From positions 1 to 40,626 of the IMG/VR virus record IMGVR_UViG_3300021139_000041: a DNA stretch of 40,626 nucleotides; one strand, given 5' to 3'. This stretch comes from a virus. The notes beneath the pieces were generated by a model. It saw nothing but the letters and a program-made list of their open reading frames with translations. It ran no database searches and was not told the DNA's origin. This document shows, piece by piece, positions 7,821 to 15,947 of this stretch (the first letter of the stretch is position 1; every line of letters starts with the position of its first letter). Made by a program: the position numbers and the translations under genes.

Positions 7821-8635
7821 GCTAGTAGTCCGTTTATCAATTGTTCAAAGTCTGCACTTTGTAAGTATTGTTTATCCATGATGTGTGTGTTTTGTCGGGG
7901 CACTATTCGACCTTTGCCGTCGTTGTACACATATAAAAAATTATCATCATATAACACTTGATCAACCTGTCCTTCTATTGTGAACATGCGCCATGGTATT
8001 CCTTGATCTTCATTTAGATTATAACCACTTAGTATATTATTAGCAATAGCAAACGCATAGTCATTTCTGTAGTTGCCTTCACGAATATTGTATAACTTAC
8101 GATAGTATCCGTAATTGCGTTGTATCTTGGCCACTAAATCAAATAACAATTCTGCACGTTTACTCTTGCGAAATAGCACTATTGTGGCCCACACAAAAGG
8201 CAGACTGGTATTGCCCATTAGCTCATAAACTGCTCCTTCACAATTGCGATTATGATGCATCAATTTGTAATCAAAATCAGTTTCAAATAAGCGATTAAGG
8301 CTATTGTCCAATACAACATAATCTGTATCAAGCAAAATAGTATCTTGGTATGGCGTGAGAGCGTAGGCCCAGTGTCTTCCACGGTTTCTCCATTGTATGT
8401 TTCCATCTCTAAAATTATTTCCTTGTGGATCTATTGTGATTATGTTGTCGTATCTAAACTTGGGGTCTGCGTCATGATCAGTTATCAGTGTAACAGGCAA
8501 CCCCATGTAGTGACTTGCAAGTTGACTTGTGCGATCTGCAATCCGTACATAGTCAACAGTCTCAGTATTGAACGCAAATACAACTATACCCCTAGCGGTT
8601 AAAGTGGATTTTTCTAAGTTTTCGGAGTTCGTCAT
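7817..8635 (-). CDS. GT-A-like glycosyltransferase with DTD motif
   Basis: The 272-residue protein has a strand GIVVFAFNTETVDYVRIA, LPVTLITDHD, and YALTPYQDTILLDTDYVV with the DxD motif at residues 103-105, in the order expected for a GT8-like GT-A enzyme. A later stretch, SLPFVWATIVLFRKS, is consistent with the acceptor-side half. The ATG at 8635 lies inside the previous gene (44-nt overlap) and lacks a clear ribosome site; no better in-frame start is visible. It is the second gene after the promoter at 8928-8956. The transferred sugar is unknown. Confidence 0.7.
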   Translation of the reverse strand: MTNSENLEKSTLTARGIVVFAFNTETVDYVRIADRTSQLASHYMGLPVTLITDHDADPKFRYDNIITIDPQGNNFRDGNIQWRNRGRHWAYALTPYQDTILLDTDYVVLDNSLNRLFETDFDYKLMHHNRNCEGAVYELMGNTSLPFVWATIVLFRKSKRAELLFDLVAKIQRNYGYYRKLYNIREGNYRNDYAFAIANNILSGYNLNEDQGIPWRMFTIEGQVDQVLYDDNFLYVYNDGKGRIVPRQNTHIMDKQYLQSADFEQLINGLLA

Positions 8636-8921
8636 GTTGTTGGTGCCAGCGGTTCATTGCTTTAGAATAACATTCTTTGCATTGTTCGGCAAAGAATTCG
8701 GGATCGGGAATGTGTATGGGATTTTGATATGTGTCCTCCAAATACATAGATTCGGTTCTGGGCCAAGTTGAAGCAAACACGATCAATTCTGGTGTGGCCT
8801 TGAACAATCCGCCATTGTAGGCAAAATGCAAATCGGTTTGGATTTTCTCGCGAAGAATACGCTTGTTAACTTGGTAGTCTGTGGCCACTGTAATGTATGA
8901 TTTGAATGTGTCTAAGTCCAT
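8592..8921 (-). CDS. Small conserved phage protein, first gene of modification operon
   Basis: This 109-residue protein has YNGGLFKATPELIVFA, then YLEDTYQNPIHIPDPEFFAEQCKE in pieces, then a basic, aromatic C-terminus with NRWHQQHDELRKLRK. I recognise the style as a conserved hypothetical protein of T4-like marine phages but know no function. It is the first gene behind a strong sigma70-like promoter, whose expected transcription start is at or within a base or two of the ATG. Either the message is nearly leaderless or the true start is a later codon; V12 is GTG, but no ribosome site clearly supports it. Confidence 0.7.
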   Translation of the reverse strand: MDLDTFKSYITVATDYQVNKRILREKIQTDLHFAYNGGLFKATPELIVFASTWPRTESMYLEDTYQNPIHIPDPEFFAEQCKECYSKAMNRWHQQHDELRKLRKIHFNR

Positions 8922-8927
8922 CTACAC

Positions 8928-8956
8928 AGTATAACATACCGCTGAGTAGATGTCAA
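8928..8956 (-). promoter_or_regulatory. Strong sigma70-like promoter for the modification operon
   Basis: On the minus strand a perfect -35 hexamer TTGACA (8956-8951) is followed by 17 bases and the -10 hexamer TATACT (8933-8928). It sits in the 45-nt gap between the last tail gene and the first gene of the modification operon, and faces that operon. The predicted start point is around 8921, at the ATG itself. It is unlike the T4-type late boxes elsewhere in the window, so this operon is probably read by the unmodified host polymerase, earlier than the tail genes. Confidence 0.78.
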
Positions 8957-8966
8957 TTAATTTTGG

Positions 8967-9896
8967 TTAGGTTATTGTAACCGTGCCCCAGGTACTGGTT
9001 AGGCCGCTTGTGGTTTCGGGGTAAACTGTATCAATCCTGTGATTCCAAGTAACATTGATATCTTCATTGAACGATGAACTCACTGCACCCGAGTACACAG
9101 TAAAGTCCAAATACAACACAGATCCTGCATCATTGTAGATGCCTTGTGTGCCGTTTGAACGTATGGCCACTTGCACATAGTCACCCGAATATGTGGAGCT
9201 TGCTGAGAGTATTTTGCTGATTGGCAAGGTTGTAGTGGTAGAGTCCCAATAGCCCAAGTTAGTGCTATTAGTGACCACAGTTCCGCCAATTCCGGTTCTA
9301 CCACCATTGCTGTGTCCGGCAATGCCTGATAAATTTTGTAAATTGGTGCCAATCAATGTGGTCCATCCCGAACTGCGAATTGATCCACTGGTGCTACCGT
9401 TTACTACTGATGTAGTAACAAAATTAAAGTATCCGCCAGCATTGAAAAAGTAACGTGCTGCATCGCCACTGGCAAAAGTCATTGTTCTTGTGAATGTCCA
9501 AGTTTGTGCCAGCATTGTGTTGGCCACTGTGAAATTTGGAGAAAATGTGCTACCAGTAGTGGTAGTACCAGCCGAGTAGGCATTTTTTCTATTGGTGTAT
9601 AGCGTGTTGATGGCACTTGACATTAGGCTGATCCAGAATATTGTGCTGCCCGATGTCACAGGCGATATTCCAGTGCCAGTGTTTGACTGGTGCATTGACA
9701 TTATGTTCATGGTGTTAATCAAAGTGCTCCACTGGGCTGCACTCACTGTACCGCCCGAAGATACCGTGGGTAACACAGTCTGTCCGTAACCAGCATCGCC
9801 GCTACCTGTACTCCAGATTTTGTTAACTTGATTTGCACCGTTTAAAAATCCGTTATAGTCAGATGCTTGAATTAATCCACCTTGTGAATAAGCCAT
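8967..9896 (-). CDS. Phage structural protein, tandem paralog 1
   Basis: The 309-residue protein starts MAYSQGGLIQASDYNGF, continues with GYGQTVLPTVSSGGTVSAA, and ends with NHRIDTVYPETTSGL and WGTVTIT. The same framework occurs in the adjacent gene at 9907-10899, so the two are tandem duplicates. Proteins of this type occur near the tail genes of marine T4-like phages and are presumed virion components; the exact position is unknown. Low charge and high Ser, Thr, Gly and Asn content suggest an extracellular beta-rich structure. AAGAGA upstream of the ATG serves as a ribosome site. It is the last gene of the tail operon before the promoter at 8928-8956; no hairpin terminator is visible. Confidence 0.65.
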   Translation of the reverse strand: MAYSQGGLIQASDYNGFLNGANQVNKIWSTGSGDAGYGQTVLPTVSSGGTVSAAQWSTLINTMNIMSMHQSNTGTGISPVTSGSTIFWISLMSSAINTLYTNRKNAYSAGTTTTGSTFSPNFTVANTMLAQTWTFTRTMTFASGDAARYFFNAGGYFNFVTTSVVNGSTSGSIRSSGWTTLIGTNLQNLSGIAGHSNGGRTGIGGTVVTNSTNLGYWDSTTTTLPISKILSASSTYSGDYVQVAIRSNGTQGIYNDAGSVLYLDFTVYSGAVSSSFNEDINVTWNHRIDTVYPETTSGLTSTWGTVTIT

Positions 9897-9906
9897 ATTA
9901 TGTCTC

Positions 9907-10899
9907 TTATGCTATTGTTATTGTGCCCCAACTGTTGCTCAAATTGGTGGTTTCGGGATATACTATATCAATTCTGTGATTCACAGTTACGTTGATAGTG
10001 TCGTTTACCACTGTGTTGGTTGTGGTAGTACCAGTACCAGGCGGGTTAGCCGGGGGAGCCGGCAACGTTGGACGTGCTGCTGATGTCAAAGTAAGTGCAA
10101 ATGTAACAACTGAACCTACATCTGCATTTGATCCTTGTACTCCATTTGACTTTACTGTGAGTACTGCGGTATCACCGGTATAGCCCGATGTAGTGCTGGT
10201 AATTGATACCAGTGTCTGTGTGCTAGTAGTAAGGTTGTAATAACCAATATTGGTGGCATTGGTATTCAATGTGCCGCCCGAACCGGTTCTACCGCCACCA
10301 CTGGCAGCCCTAAATGCTGAAAATCCGCCAAAGTTGGTTGCTGCCAGTGTGACCATGTCGCCCGAGCGGCTGGTACCATCATTGTTGGTTGCGCTTGACA
10401 CCACAAAATTCAATTGTCCACCAGCATTGAAAAAATATCGAGCTTGATCGGCACTGGCAAATGTGGCAGTACGTGTAAAAGTTGTTGGGAAAGCGGCCTG
10501 TAGGTTTGAGTCCGCCATGGACCCAGCAAAATTACCGCCGGTTGTGGTTGAACCTTGTGTGGCAAAAGTCAATGCACTGCTGTATGCAGTGGCAATACTG
10601 GAACTGAATGTGCTTAGATATGCTGCCAAGCTACCGCTGGTAGGAGCACTGATACCAGTGCCAGATCCCGATTGATGTGTTCTAATACTGTTGAGAGTGT
10701 TAATGGCGCTGGCCCATTGCGTGGCTGTTACTACTGATGCGCCACTGGACACTTGGCTTAATGCTGTTTGTCCATATCCATATTGGCCATTTCCAATGGC
10801 CCATACTGTGTTTAGCGTATTTGCTGTACTGCTTGGGCTAGAGCCCACAAAACCATTATAATCTGTTGCTGCTATTAGTCCGCCTGAACTGTATGCCAT
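9907..10899 (-). CDS. Phage structural protein, tandem paralog 2
   Basis: This 330-residue protein shares its whole framework with the next gene: MAYSSGGLIAATDYNGF start, GYGQTALSQVSSGASV, ARYFFNAGGQLNFV, SNGVQGSNADVGSV and the ending NHRIDIVYPETTNL with WGTITIA. It differs by a proline- and threonine-rich insert near the C-terminus (APPANPPGTGTTTTN, around residues 282-296) that may be a flexible linker. It lies 13 nt after the third fibre gene, with AAGGA as ribosome site. It is probably a tail or fibre-associated virion protein; no enzymatic motif is visible. Confidence 0.65.
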   Translation of the reverse strand: MAYSSGGLIAATDYNGFVGSSPSSTANTLNTVWAIGNGQYGYGQTALSQVSSGASVVTATQWASAINTLNSIRTHQSGSGTGISAPTSGSLAAYLSTFSSSIATAYSSALTFATQGSTTTGGNFAGSMADSNLQAAFPTTFTRTATFASADQARYFFNAGGQLNFVVSSATNNDGTSRSGDMVTLAATNFGGFSAFRAASGGGRTGSGGTLNTNATNIGYYNLTTSTQTLVSITSTTSGYTGDTAVLTVKSNGVQGSNADVGSVVTFALTLTSAARPTLPAPPANPPGTGTTTTNTVVNDTINVTVNHRIDIVYPETTNLSNSWGTITIA

Positions 10900-10912
10900 T
10901 TTGTGTTAATCC

Positions 10913-12091
10913 TTAACTGTTCATTTTAACTGCGGCTTCAATGACACCTTTGCCCGACGTTGTTTTATCTTCTAACGCTCGTCCAATCACATTCCATGTG
11001 GTCAATTCAGACCGTTTTCCAGCTCTGGCATAACCTTTACCGGCACTAACCAAACGGTCACCTTTGCTTATTTTTCCAATTACCTTAACTGGAACTCTAC
11101 CTTGTACTGCTACCGGGGGATGTGTTTTGTTGTCGCCGGCTCGTGAATTCATTAAATAGCCTGCATTAGTACTTATGACTCCAAATACATCTTCGCTTAA
11201 ATCTTCACCTACTGCGGTGATTTCGGCAACGCCACCCATTTCCACTACTGTGCCGGGCTCGTACTCGGCATCGGCTTCAAATCTTTCAGCCAAATCAGCA
11301 TATTGAGCATGTAAACTTGTTCCGTATACATTGTTAAACCAAGCAGTTGTGCTACCCAAATTCACTGTGGCATTAGCAGTGGGCAATATACCAGCTGTGG
11401 CATATAATGTACTTGCTGTTAAGCCGCCGTATTGATCACGTTGTGCCAAACTCAAGCCATAGGCACTTTGCGATTGTGTGCTTATTCCCCAATTGGGGCT
11501 CACTGTGGTATTGAAGTTGAGTCCAGCTATAATTGTAGCAAATCCTGTAAGATTACTTGCAAAACTGTCTTTTGACATTATAGCATAAATTGTGTTTTGA
11601 ATCACAATTTCAACCACAACGTGTTGATTTCCACTAGTATCTTGTATGGTGTTGGGAATAGCTCCTGTGTTGCCTAAGGCGCTGGTGGCTACCGGTCCGA
11701 TTGTGACCCAAGCCGCACCAGAATATACTTTCAATTGCTGATTTGTGCTATCAAACCAAAGATCTCCACCCAGAGCACTGAGGTCTGTGGGCGGGCTGGT
11801 GTAAGGTGCGCTGGTGGCTCCTGTTGAAATTTTCCAACTTGATCCCGAATACACTTTTAACACATTGTTTGTAACATCCCACCAAAGTTGTCCTTTTAAA
11901 GGATTGGCTGGACTTGACGTATTTGCAAAGTTTTCTAATAAATGTACAAAGTTATCATTGAGGAATTGTCCGTATCCAGGATAATCTTTACCAATTAATG
12001 TAAGACTTGAGTGGGAAGAGTCGACTGTTCCGTCAGATAATCCCCCTGGAATCAGCGAGGTTCCGTTAGTAAGATTAATTGTATATGACAT
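10913..12091 (-). CDS. Tail fibre-like protein C with C-terminal ADLAERFEAD domain
   Basis: The 392-residue protein starts with the N-terminal domain shared by all three fibre-like genes here: a DGT(V/T)D turn, LTLIGKDYPGYGQFLNDNF, LLENFAN and a GQLWWD segment followed by repeats around a W. The C-terminal third begins YADLAERFEADAEYEPGTVV, has GVISTNAGYLMN and a GRVPVKVIGKISKGD stretch. This domain recurs at the ends of phage fibres; it might be a maturation or autoproteolytic domain (compare Peptidase_G2), but I cannot prove that. It has its own late box (12119-12126) and the ribosome site AAAGGAA six bases before ATG. Confidence 0.75.
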   Translation of the reverse strand: MSYTINLTNGTSLIPGGLSDGTVDSSHSSLTLIGKDYPGYGQFLNDNFVHLLENFANTSSPANPLKGQLWWDVTNNVLKVYSGSSWKISTGATSAPYTSPPTDLSALGGDLWFDSTNQQLKVYSGAAWVTIGPVATSALGNTGAIPNTIQDTSGNQHVVVEIVIQNTIYAIMSKDSFASNLTGFATIIAGLNFNTTVSPNWGISTQSQSAYGLSLAQRDQYGGLTASTLYATAGILPTANATVNLGSTTAWFNNVYGTSLHAQYADLAERFEADAEYEPGTVVEMGGVAEITAVGEDLSEDVFGVISTNAGYLMNSRAGDNKTHPPVAVQGRVPVKVIGKISKGDRLVSAGKGYARAGKRSELTTWNVIGRALEDKTTSGKGVIEAAVKMNS

Positions 12092-12118
12092 TTAAATTCC
12101 TTTTGATCTCTATTAGTG

Positions 12119-12126
12119 TATTTATA
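12119..12126 (-). promoter_or_regulatory. T4-type late promoter box TATAAATA
   Basis: The minus strand reads TATAAATA, identical to the core of T4 late promoters recognised by gp55. It lies 27 nt before the ATG of fibre C, leaving room for a short leader with AAAGGAA. It could raise expression of fibre C and the paralog pair relative to the genes upstream. Confidence 0.65.
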
Positions 12127-12137
12127 CTGATACCAAG

Positions 12138-13088
12138 TTAGTATCCCCACCATATGAATACCGCTCCTTGAGAACCTGGGGCGCCGTTTATTCCGGGTCC
12201 TTCCCCAGAGAATTCATTATTGGTGCCACCACCTGCTCCACCTGCGCCATATCCTGTACCGGTAGTGGCTGCAGTATATGTGGGCAAAGGAGTATATGCT
12301 CCTCCGGTATCGTTACCTATCCCGCCAACTCCAATATTTCCATACGAATATGGTGTAGACGTGCCAATTGTGGTGGCTATGATGCAACCATTTCCGCCAA
12401 ATCCTCCACCAGGGGTTATGTTGTACTGTGCAGTTTGTCCGTTGACACCGCCCAAAACATCGCTTCCTGTGCCACCTAGTCCTGCAGCTCCGCCCGCAGC
12501 AGGCGCCCCAATGGTTTGCGAGCCAATTCCGGCTGAGCCACCGCCGGCTAGTGCCACTGGAAATCCACCATTAACAACTGAAACTGAACTGCCTGTACCA
12601 TTACTTCCGCCAGCTGGATTGCTTCCCGGGGTATATCCGCCATCTCGAGCTCCTCCGCCTGCGCCTGCTGCGCCAACAGTTACATAAAGATACTGTCCGG
12701 GAGTGACAGAAATTGTGGTCAGCGTTACTTCCCCGCTGCCACCTCCGCCCCCAGGGCCACAAGGCGAATGACTGGTTCTAGATGAACCACCACCACCACC
12801 GCCACCACCGCCCACACATAAAACTTTTACCGATGGTCCACTAGTGACTGGTAACTTTATTGGGCCATTGGCAGTTATGATTCCGGTGTTGTTGGCAATA
12901 ACGTATGATTTGCCCTGTAGCTCATGAATTGAACTTGCGGTATTTGCGACATTGCTGCCAGTAGCAATGCCCGATTCTGATATTAAGAATCTCACCAGGG
13001 TATCATTTAGATTGATAGGTGTGTTTGCTGGACGATTTAGTTCAACATTGACTTGTGCAAGCGATATTGATCCTGTAGGTAATGTCAT
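12138..13088 (-). CDS. Glycine-rich tail tip or adhesin-like protein B
   Basis: The 316-residue protein opens with MTLPTGSISLAQVNVELNR and a short alpha/beta region, then VKVLCV followed by nine consecutive glycines and a long region dominated by Gly, Ala and Pro (about residues 92-305). It ends GAVFIWWGY. This long glycine-rich block followed by a hydrophobic end is common to phage adhesins and glycine-rich fibre domains such as T-even gp38, though this protein need not be homologous. It follows fibre B with one base between them, so the two genes may form one fibre-plus-tip unit. Receptor recognition is inferred. Confidence 0.65.
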   Translation of the reverse strand: MTLPTGSISLAQVNVELNRPANTPINLNDTLVRFLISESGIATGSNVANTASSIHELQGKSYVIANNTGIITANGPIKLPVTSGPSVKVLCVGGGGGGGGGSSRTSHSPCGPGGGGGSGEVTLTTISVTPGQYLYVTVGAAGAGGGARDGGYTPGSNPAGGSNGTGSSVSVVNGGFPVALAGGGSAGIGSQTIGAPAAGGAAGLGGTGSDVLGGVNGQTAQYNITPGGGFGGNGCIIATTIGTSTPYSYGNIGVGGIGNDTGGAYTPLPTYTAATTGTGYGAGGAGGGTNNEFSGEGPGINGAPGSQGAVFIWWGY

Positions 13089-13089
13089 A

Positions 13090-14784
13090 CTATGGCGATG
13101 TGTATCCAGAAATATTGTTTAGCACTGTGAAATTACCACTTGAGTCCAATGACATCAGCGGTGTTCCGTTGTAGGCAAAATACAATTTGCTTCCTGATTG
13201 ATACATAGTGAAGTTGGTTGTTGTAACAGTGTTGGCTGCAACTGCAACGTTGGCCAATGTGGCTGTTGTTGCCTGTGCGGCTACGTTTGCTGTTGCTACT
13301 TGTAGACTTGGGGCAATGCCTGTTATATTGGTTGCTTTAAATGTAGGACTTGTATTGGCCGCTACATTTTGATTAAACAAATAACTACCGCCCAGCGTGA
13401 TGGTGTATGCTCCGTTGTTTACGCCTGTGCCACCGTAAACAGGACCAACAATACTGGCGTTCCAAGTTCCGCTCGTGAGCGTGCCAACGCCAGTGATACT
13501 GGTTTGTGCGCCTGAACTTAAAGTTCCAACTAAATTTGCGCCGGTATTTCCAATTGTTACAGCATTTATCACATTAGCTACGATTACAGGCGTTGTCAAT
13601 GATGTAAACACACCTGTGCTACCAGATATAGGAGTTGTAGTAATTGCCCCACCTGTTATTTGTGCATTGGCAGTTTTGAGATTGGCCACGGTTTGATTGG
13701 CTACTGTGGATGTCAAAACAGTTGCGGTACTGGCATTAAGTGTTGCAATATTGCCTGTGCCGTTGACCGATAAATTTGTTGTACTTGCAGTAGTAGCGGT
13801 AACGTTGGTGGCAGTAATATTATTAAAGCTAGTTAAATTTCCATTTGTGGCATTGAGCGTTGTAGCAGTAAATGTGGTGAGTTGTCCTGATGAGCCAGTT
13901 ATGCTGGTCATTCCAATAACATTGCCGCCAGTGAGTTGTACATTGGCACTGCTAAAATTGGCGACAATTTGGTTTGTGACCGATGCATTAGTGAGTGAGG
14001 CATTGCCATTGAATGTGCCTGTGCTGGTGCCTGCAAATGTACCTGTACTAGCTCCTGCAAATGTACCACTTGCAGTGCCACTAAAAGTTCCTATCACTCC
14101 CCCGGTCAAATAACCAGTCACGTTGCCTGACAGATTTCCCACAACATTGCCTGTGAGATTGGAGTTTAAATTGGTGCTTGTTAGATTGGCATTCAAAGTT
14201 ATGCCTTGATTGATGTAACTGAATCCGCTAAGTTCAGGATTTAGAGCTACATTGGGCTGAAAAGCAGTGTCAGAACTTATTGTTGCGATTGTGACGTTGC
14301 CAAAGCGCAGTTCAACTATGTTATGTGTTGCACCAGGTACGTTTTTGTCAGGTACTACTAACGGTATTGCTCCGCTAGGGCCTTGTTGTGCGGTGTACAA
14401 GGGCGCTATCAATTGATACACACCATTGTTATTGACATAAATTTGGTTGGTATTGTTGTTGTACCAAATTGTACCAGTCTGCCCAATTACGGGTTGGCTG
14501 GGGTCAACGATAATTCCCGACACAGGCACATATCCTTGCGTGGTAAACACGTTCATGGTTTGATTGGATTTGTTAAACCACAGTTGACCTTGTATGTTGA
14601 CTCCGTTGGGTGCCGAATTGGCTGCAAAGTTTTCCAGTAGATACACTAGATTTTCGTTTAACTTTGCTCCGTAGCCCACATAATTTGGACCAGGTAGTGT
14701 TAGATTTGTACTAGATGTGTCAACGGTACCATCAGCAATAGTTGTTAATGTTGTTCCGTCGCTTTTTGTAATAGTGTATGCCAT
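13090..14784 (-). CDS. Tail fibre-like protein B
   Basis: The 564-residue protein has the shared N-terminal fibre domain (LTLPGPNYVGYGAKLNENL, LLENFA, GQLWFN). Around residues 210-280 come short glycine/threonine repeats, including four 8-residue copies of the GTFxG type (14000-14095 in DNA). The rest is rich in Asn, Thr, Ala and Val with spaced repeats, as expected for a trimeric fibrous shaft. Its C-terminal LYFAYNGTPLMSLDSSGNFTV looks like a common fibre ending. The upstream gap has an imperfect late box TATAAAGA overlapping the ribosome site. It is paired with glycine-rich protein B directly downstream. Confidence 0.72.
   Translation of the reverse strand: MAYTITKSDGTTLTTIADGTVDTSSTNLTLPGPNYVGYGAKLNENLVYLLENFAANSAPNGVNIQGQLWFNKSNQTMNVFTTQGYVPVSGIIVDPSQPVIGQTGTIWYNNNTNQIYVNNNGVYQLIAPLYTAQQGPSGAIPLVVPDKNVPGATHNIVELRFGNVTIATISSDTAFQPNVALNPELSGFSYINQGITLNANLTSTNLNSNLTGNVVGNLSGNVTGYLTGGVIGTFSGTASGTFAGASTGTFAGTSTGTFNGNASLTNASVTNQIVANFSSANVQLTGGNVIGMTSITGSSGQLTTFTATTLNATNGNLTSFNNITATNVTATTASTTNLSVNGTGNIATLNASTATVLTSTVANQTVANLKTANAQITGGAITTTPISGSTGVFTSLTTPVIVANVINAVTIGNTGANLVGTLSSGAQTSITGVGTLTSGTWNASIVGPVYGGTGVNNGAYTITLGGSYLFNQNVAANTSPTFKATNITGIAPSLQVATANVAAQATTATLANVAVAANTVTTTNFTMYQSGSKLYFAYNGTPLMSLDSSGNFTVLNNISGYTSP
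14000..14095 (-). repeat. Four tandem 24-bp coding repeats in fibre B
   Basis: Four imperfect 24-bp units follow one another (14000-14023, 14024-14047, 14048-14071, 14072-14095). On the minus strand each encodes a GTFxG-type octapeptide: GTFSGTAS, GTFAGAST, GTFAGTST, GTFNGNAS. The two inner units are most alike. Unit number could vary by slippage or recombination and change shaft length. Confidence 0.7.
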
Positions 14785-14822
14785 ATTCTTTTTCTCTTTA
14801 TACTTACTTATCTATTTGTTTA

Positions 14823-15944
14823 CTATCCCACTAACCCAATTGGGGTTAACGAATAAGTACCAGCAGCTTTAAAAGTATGCGTCACTGTAGTTCCATCACT
14901 AGTGGTATTGTTTCCGTGATTTCCATCATCAAATATAGGGTTAATTGCGGCGTAGGAAATAACAACCAATCCATCACCGCCTGCCCCACCGTTGTTGGTA
15001 TTGGTGTTTGATCCCGCTCCGCCCCCGCCAGTACCATTTGCTCCAGCGACTTGACTGCCGTTACCGTAACCCCCGGCACCAAAGAAGCCCGACGAGCCCC
15101 CATGAGCACCATATTTGTCTCCGCCACCACCTCCGCCACCTCCCACTTTGTAGTCAGTGTTGTTAATTGTTATTGTCACTCCCGGGCCGCCATCACTGTA
15201 ACTTGATCCAAATGATGCTCCGGGTACTACGCCAAGCAATGCTGCTTCGGCTGCTGATAATCCTGTTGGTGAAACTGCAGCTCCTGGCGGAGAACCACCA
15301 GCGCCACCTCCGCCACCGCCCGGTCCTTCATGTGGGCCTCCGGCTCCGGGATTTCCTTGCGTACCATGTACTGCATCTCCACCAGCGTAGTATTGTCCAG
15401 GACCGCTTCCACCTCCGCCACTGGCACCATCAGCGCCAAAGTTACCATTTCCTTTATTAGCCGAGCTCCAAGAATTTCCGCCCCCACCACCTCCACCGTA
15501 TGCAGTAAAAGTAGCCGCAGTTGGGGCTGCAATACTGGGACTGCCCACAATGGTGTCTTGTGGCAATAAAGATTGGTTTAATGTGCTAGATATTACAAAT
15601 CCGTTCCCTGATATTGTGGTGTTACCTCCATTACTGCCAACTGCGCCGCCGGCTCCGATAACAATGGTATAAATTTTTGATGCGCTGAGTTGCAGTCCAT
15701 TGAGTACTACTACTCCTCCACCGCCACCACCACCGCCACCCTCATCTTGCCCGGCAGCAGTGCCACCGCCACCTCCACCGCCAACCATCAAGACATTTGC
15801 TGTAACTGCTCCAGGATAAATCTGGACCCAGCCACTGGGTTGTTTGACCCATCCACCAACCACATTGGTCCAGTTTCCACCAAGATTTACTTGTGGATTT
15901 GACACTGTGTTCCAAGTGTTATTGTGCTTTACATATATTGTCAT
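14823..15944 (-). CDS. Glycine-rich tail tip or adhesin-like protein A
   Basis: The 373-residue protein begins MTIYVKHNNTWNTV and a tryptophan-rich segment with WVKQPSGWVQIYPG, then VLMVGGGGGGGTAAG and a long glycine-rich region with runs of up to nine glycines, ending with a beta-rich HTFKAAGTYSLTPIG. The glycine-rich body resembles protein B at 12138-13088, but the N-terminal domains are unrelated by eye, suggesting swapping of attachment parts. It lies three bases from the end of fibre A and precedes fibre B. Likely a receptor-contacting tail component; this is inferred from composition and position. Confidence 0.63.
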   Translation of the reverse strand: MTIYVKHNNTWNTVSNPQVNLGGNWTNVVGGWVKQPSGWVQIYPGAVTANVLMVGGGGGGGTAAGQDEGGGGGGGGGVVVLNGLQLSASKIYTIVIGAGGAVGSNGGNTTISGNGFVISSTLNQSLLPQDTIVGSPSIAAPTAATFTAYGGGGGGGNSWSSANKGNGNFGADGASGGGGSGPGQYYAGGDAVHGTQGNPGAGGPHEGPGGGGGGAGGSPPGAAVSPTGLSAAEAALLGVVPGASFGSSYSDGGPGVTITINNTDYKVGGGGGGGGDKYGAHGGSSGFFGAGGYGNGSQVAGANGTGGGGAGSNTNTNNGGAGGDGLVVISYAAINPIFDDGNHGNNTTSDGTTVTHTFKAAGTYSLTPIGLVG

Positions 15945-15947
15945 TGA

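Noticed and set aside
8922-8966. Transcription terminator at the end of the tail operon
   Set aside because: No GC-rich hairpin with a U-tract is visible; the gap holds only the minus-strand promoter.
12220-12687. Proline-rich plus-strand open frame of 155 codons
   Set aside because: It is the antisense of the glycine-rich protein B; glycine codons read backwards give proline.
13475-14113. Long plus-strand open frames opposite fibre B
   Set aside because: They come from the repetitive Ala, Thr and Asn codons of the fibre read on the other strand; no start site or motif supports them.
14795-14802. TATAAAGA before fibre B as a late promoter
   Set aside because: It matches seven of eight core bases but overlaps the ribosome-binding region and lies only ten bases from the ATG; kept only as a weak possibility.
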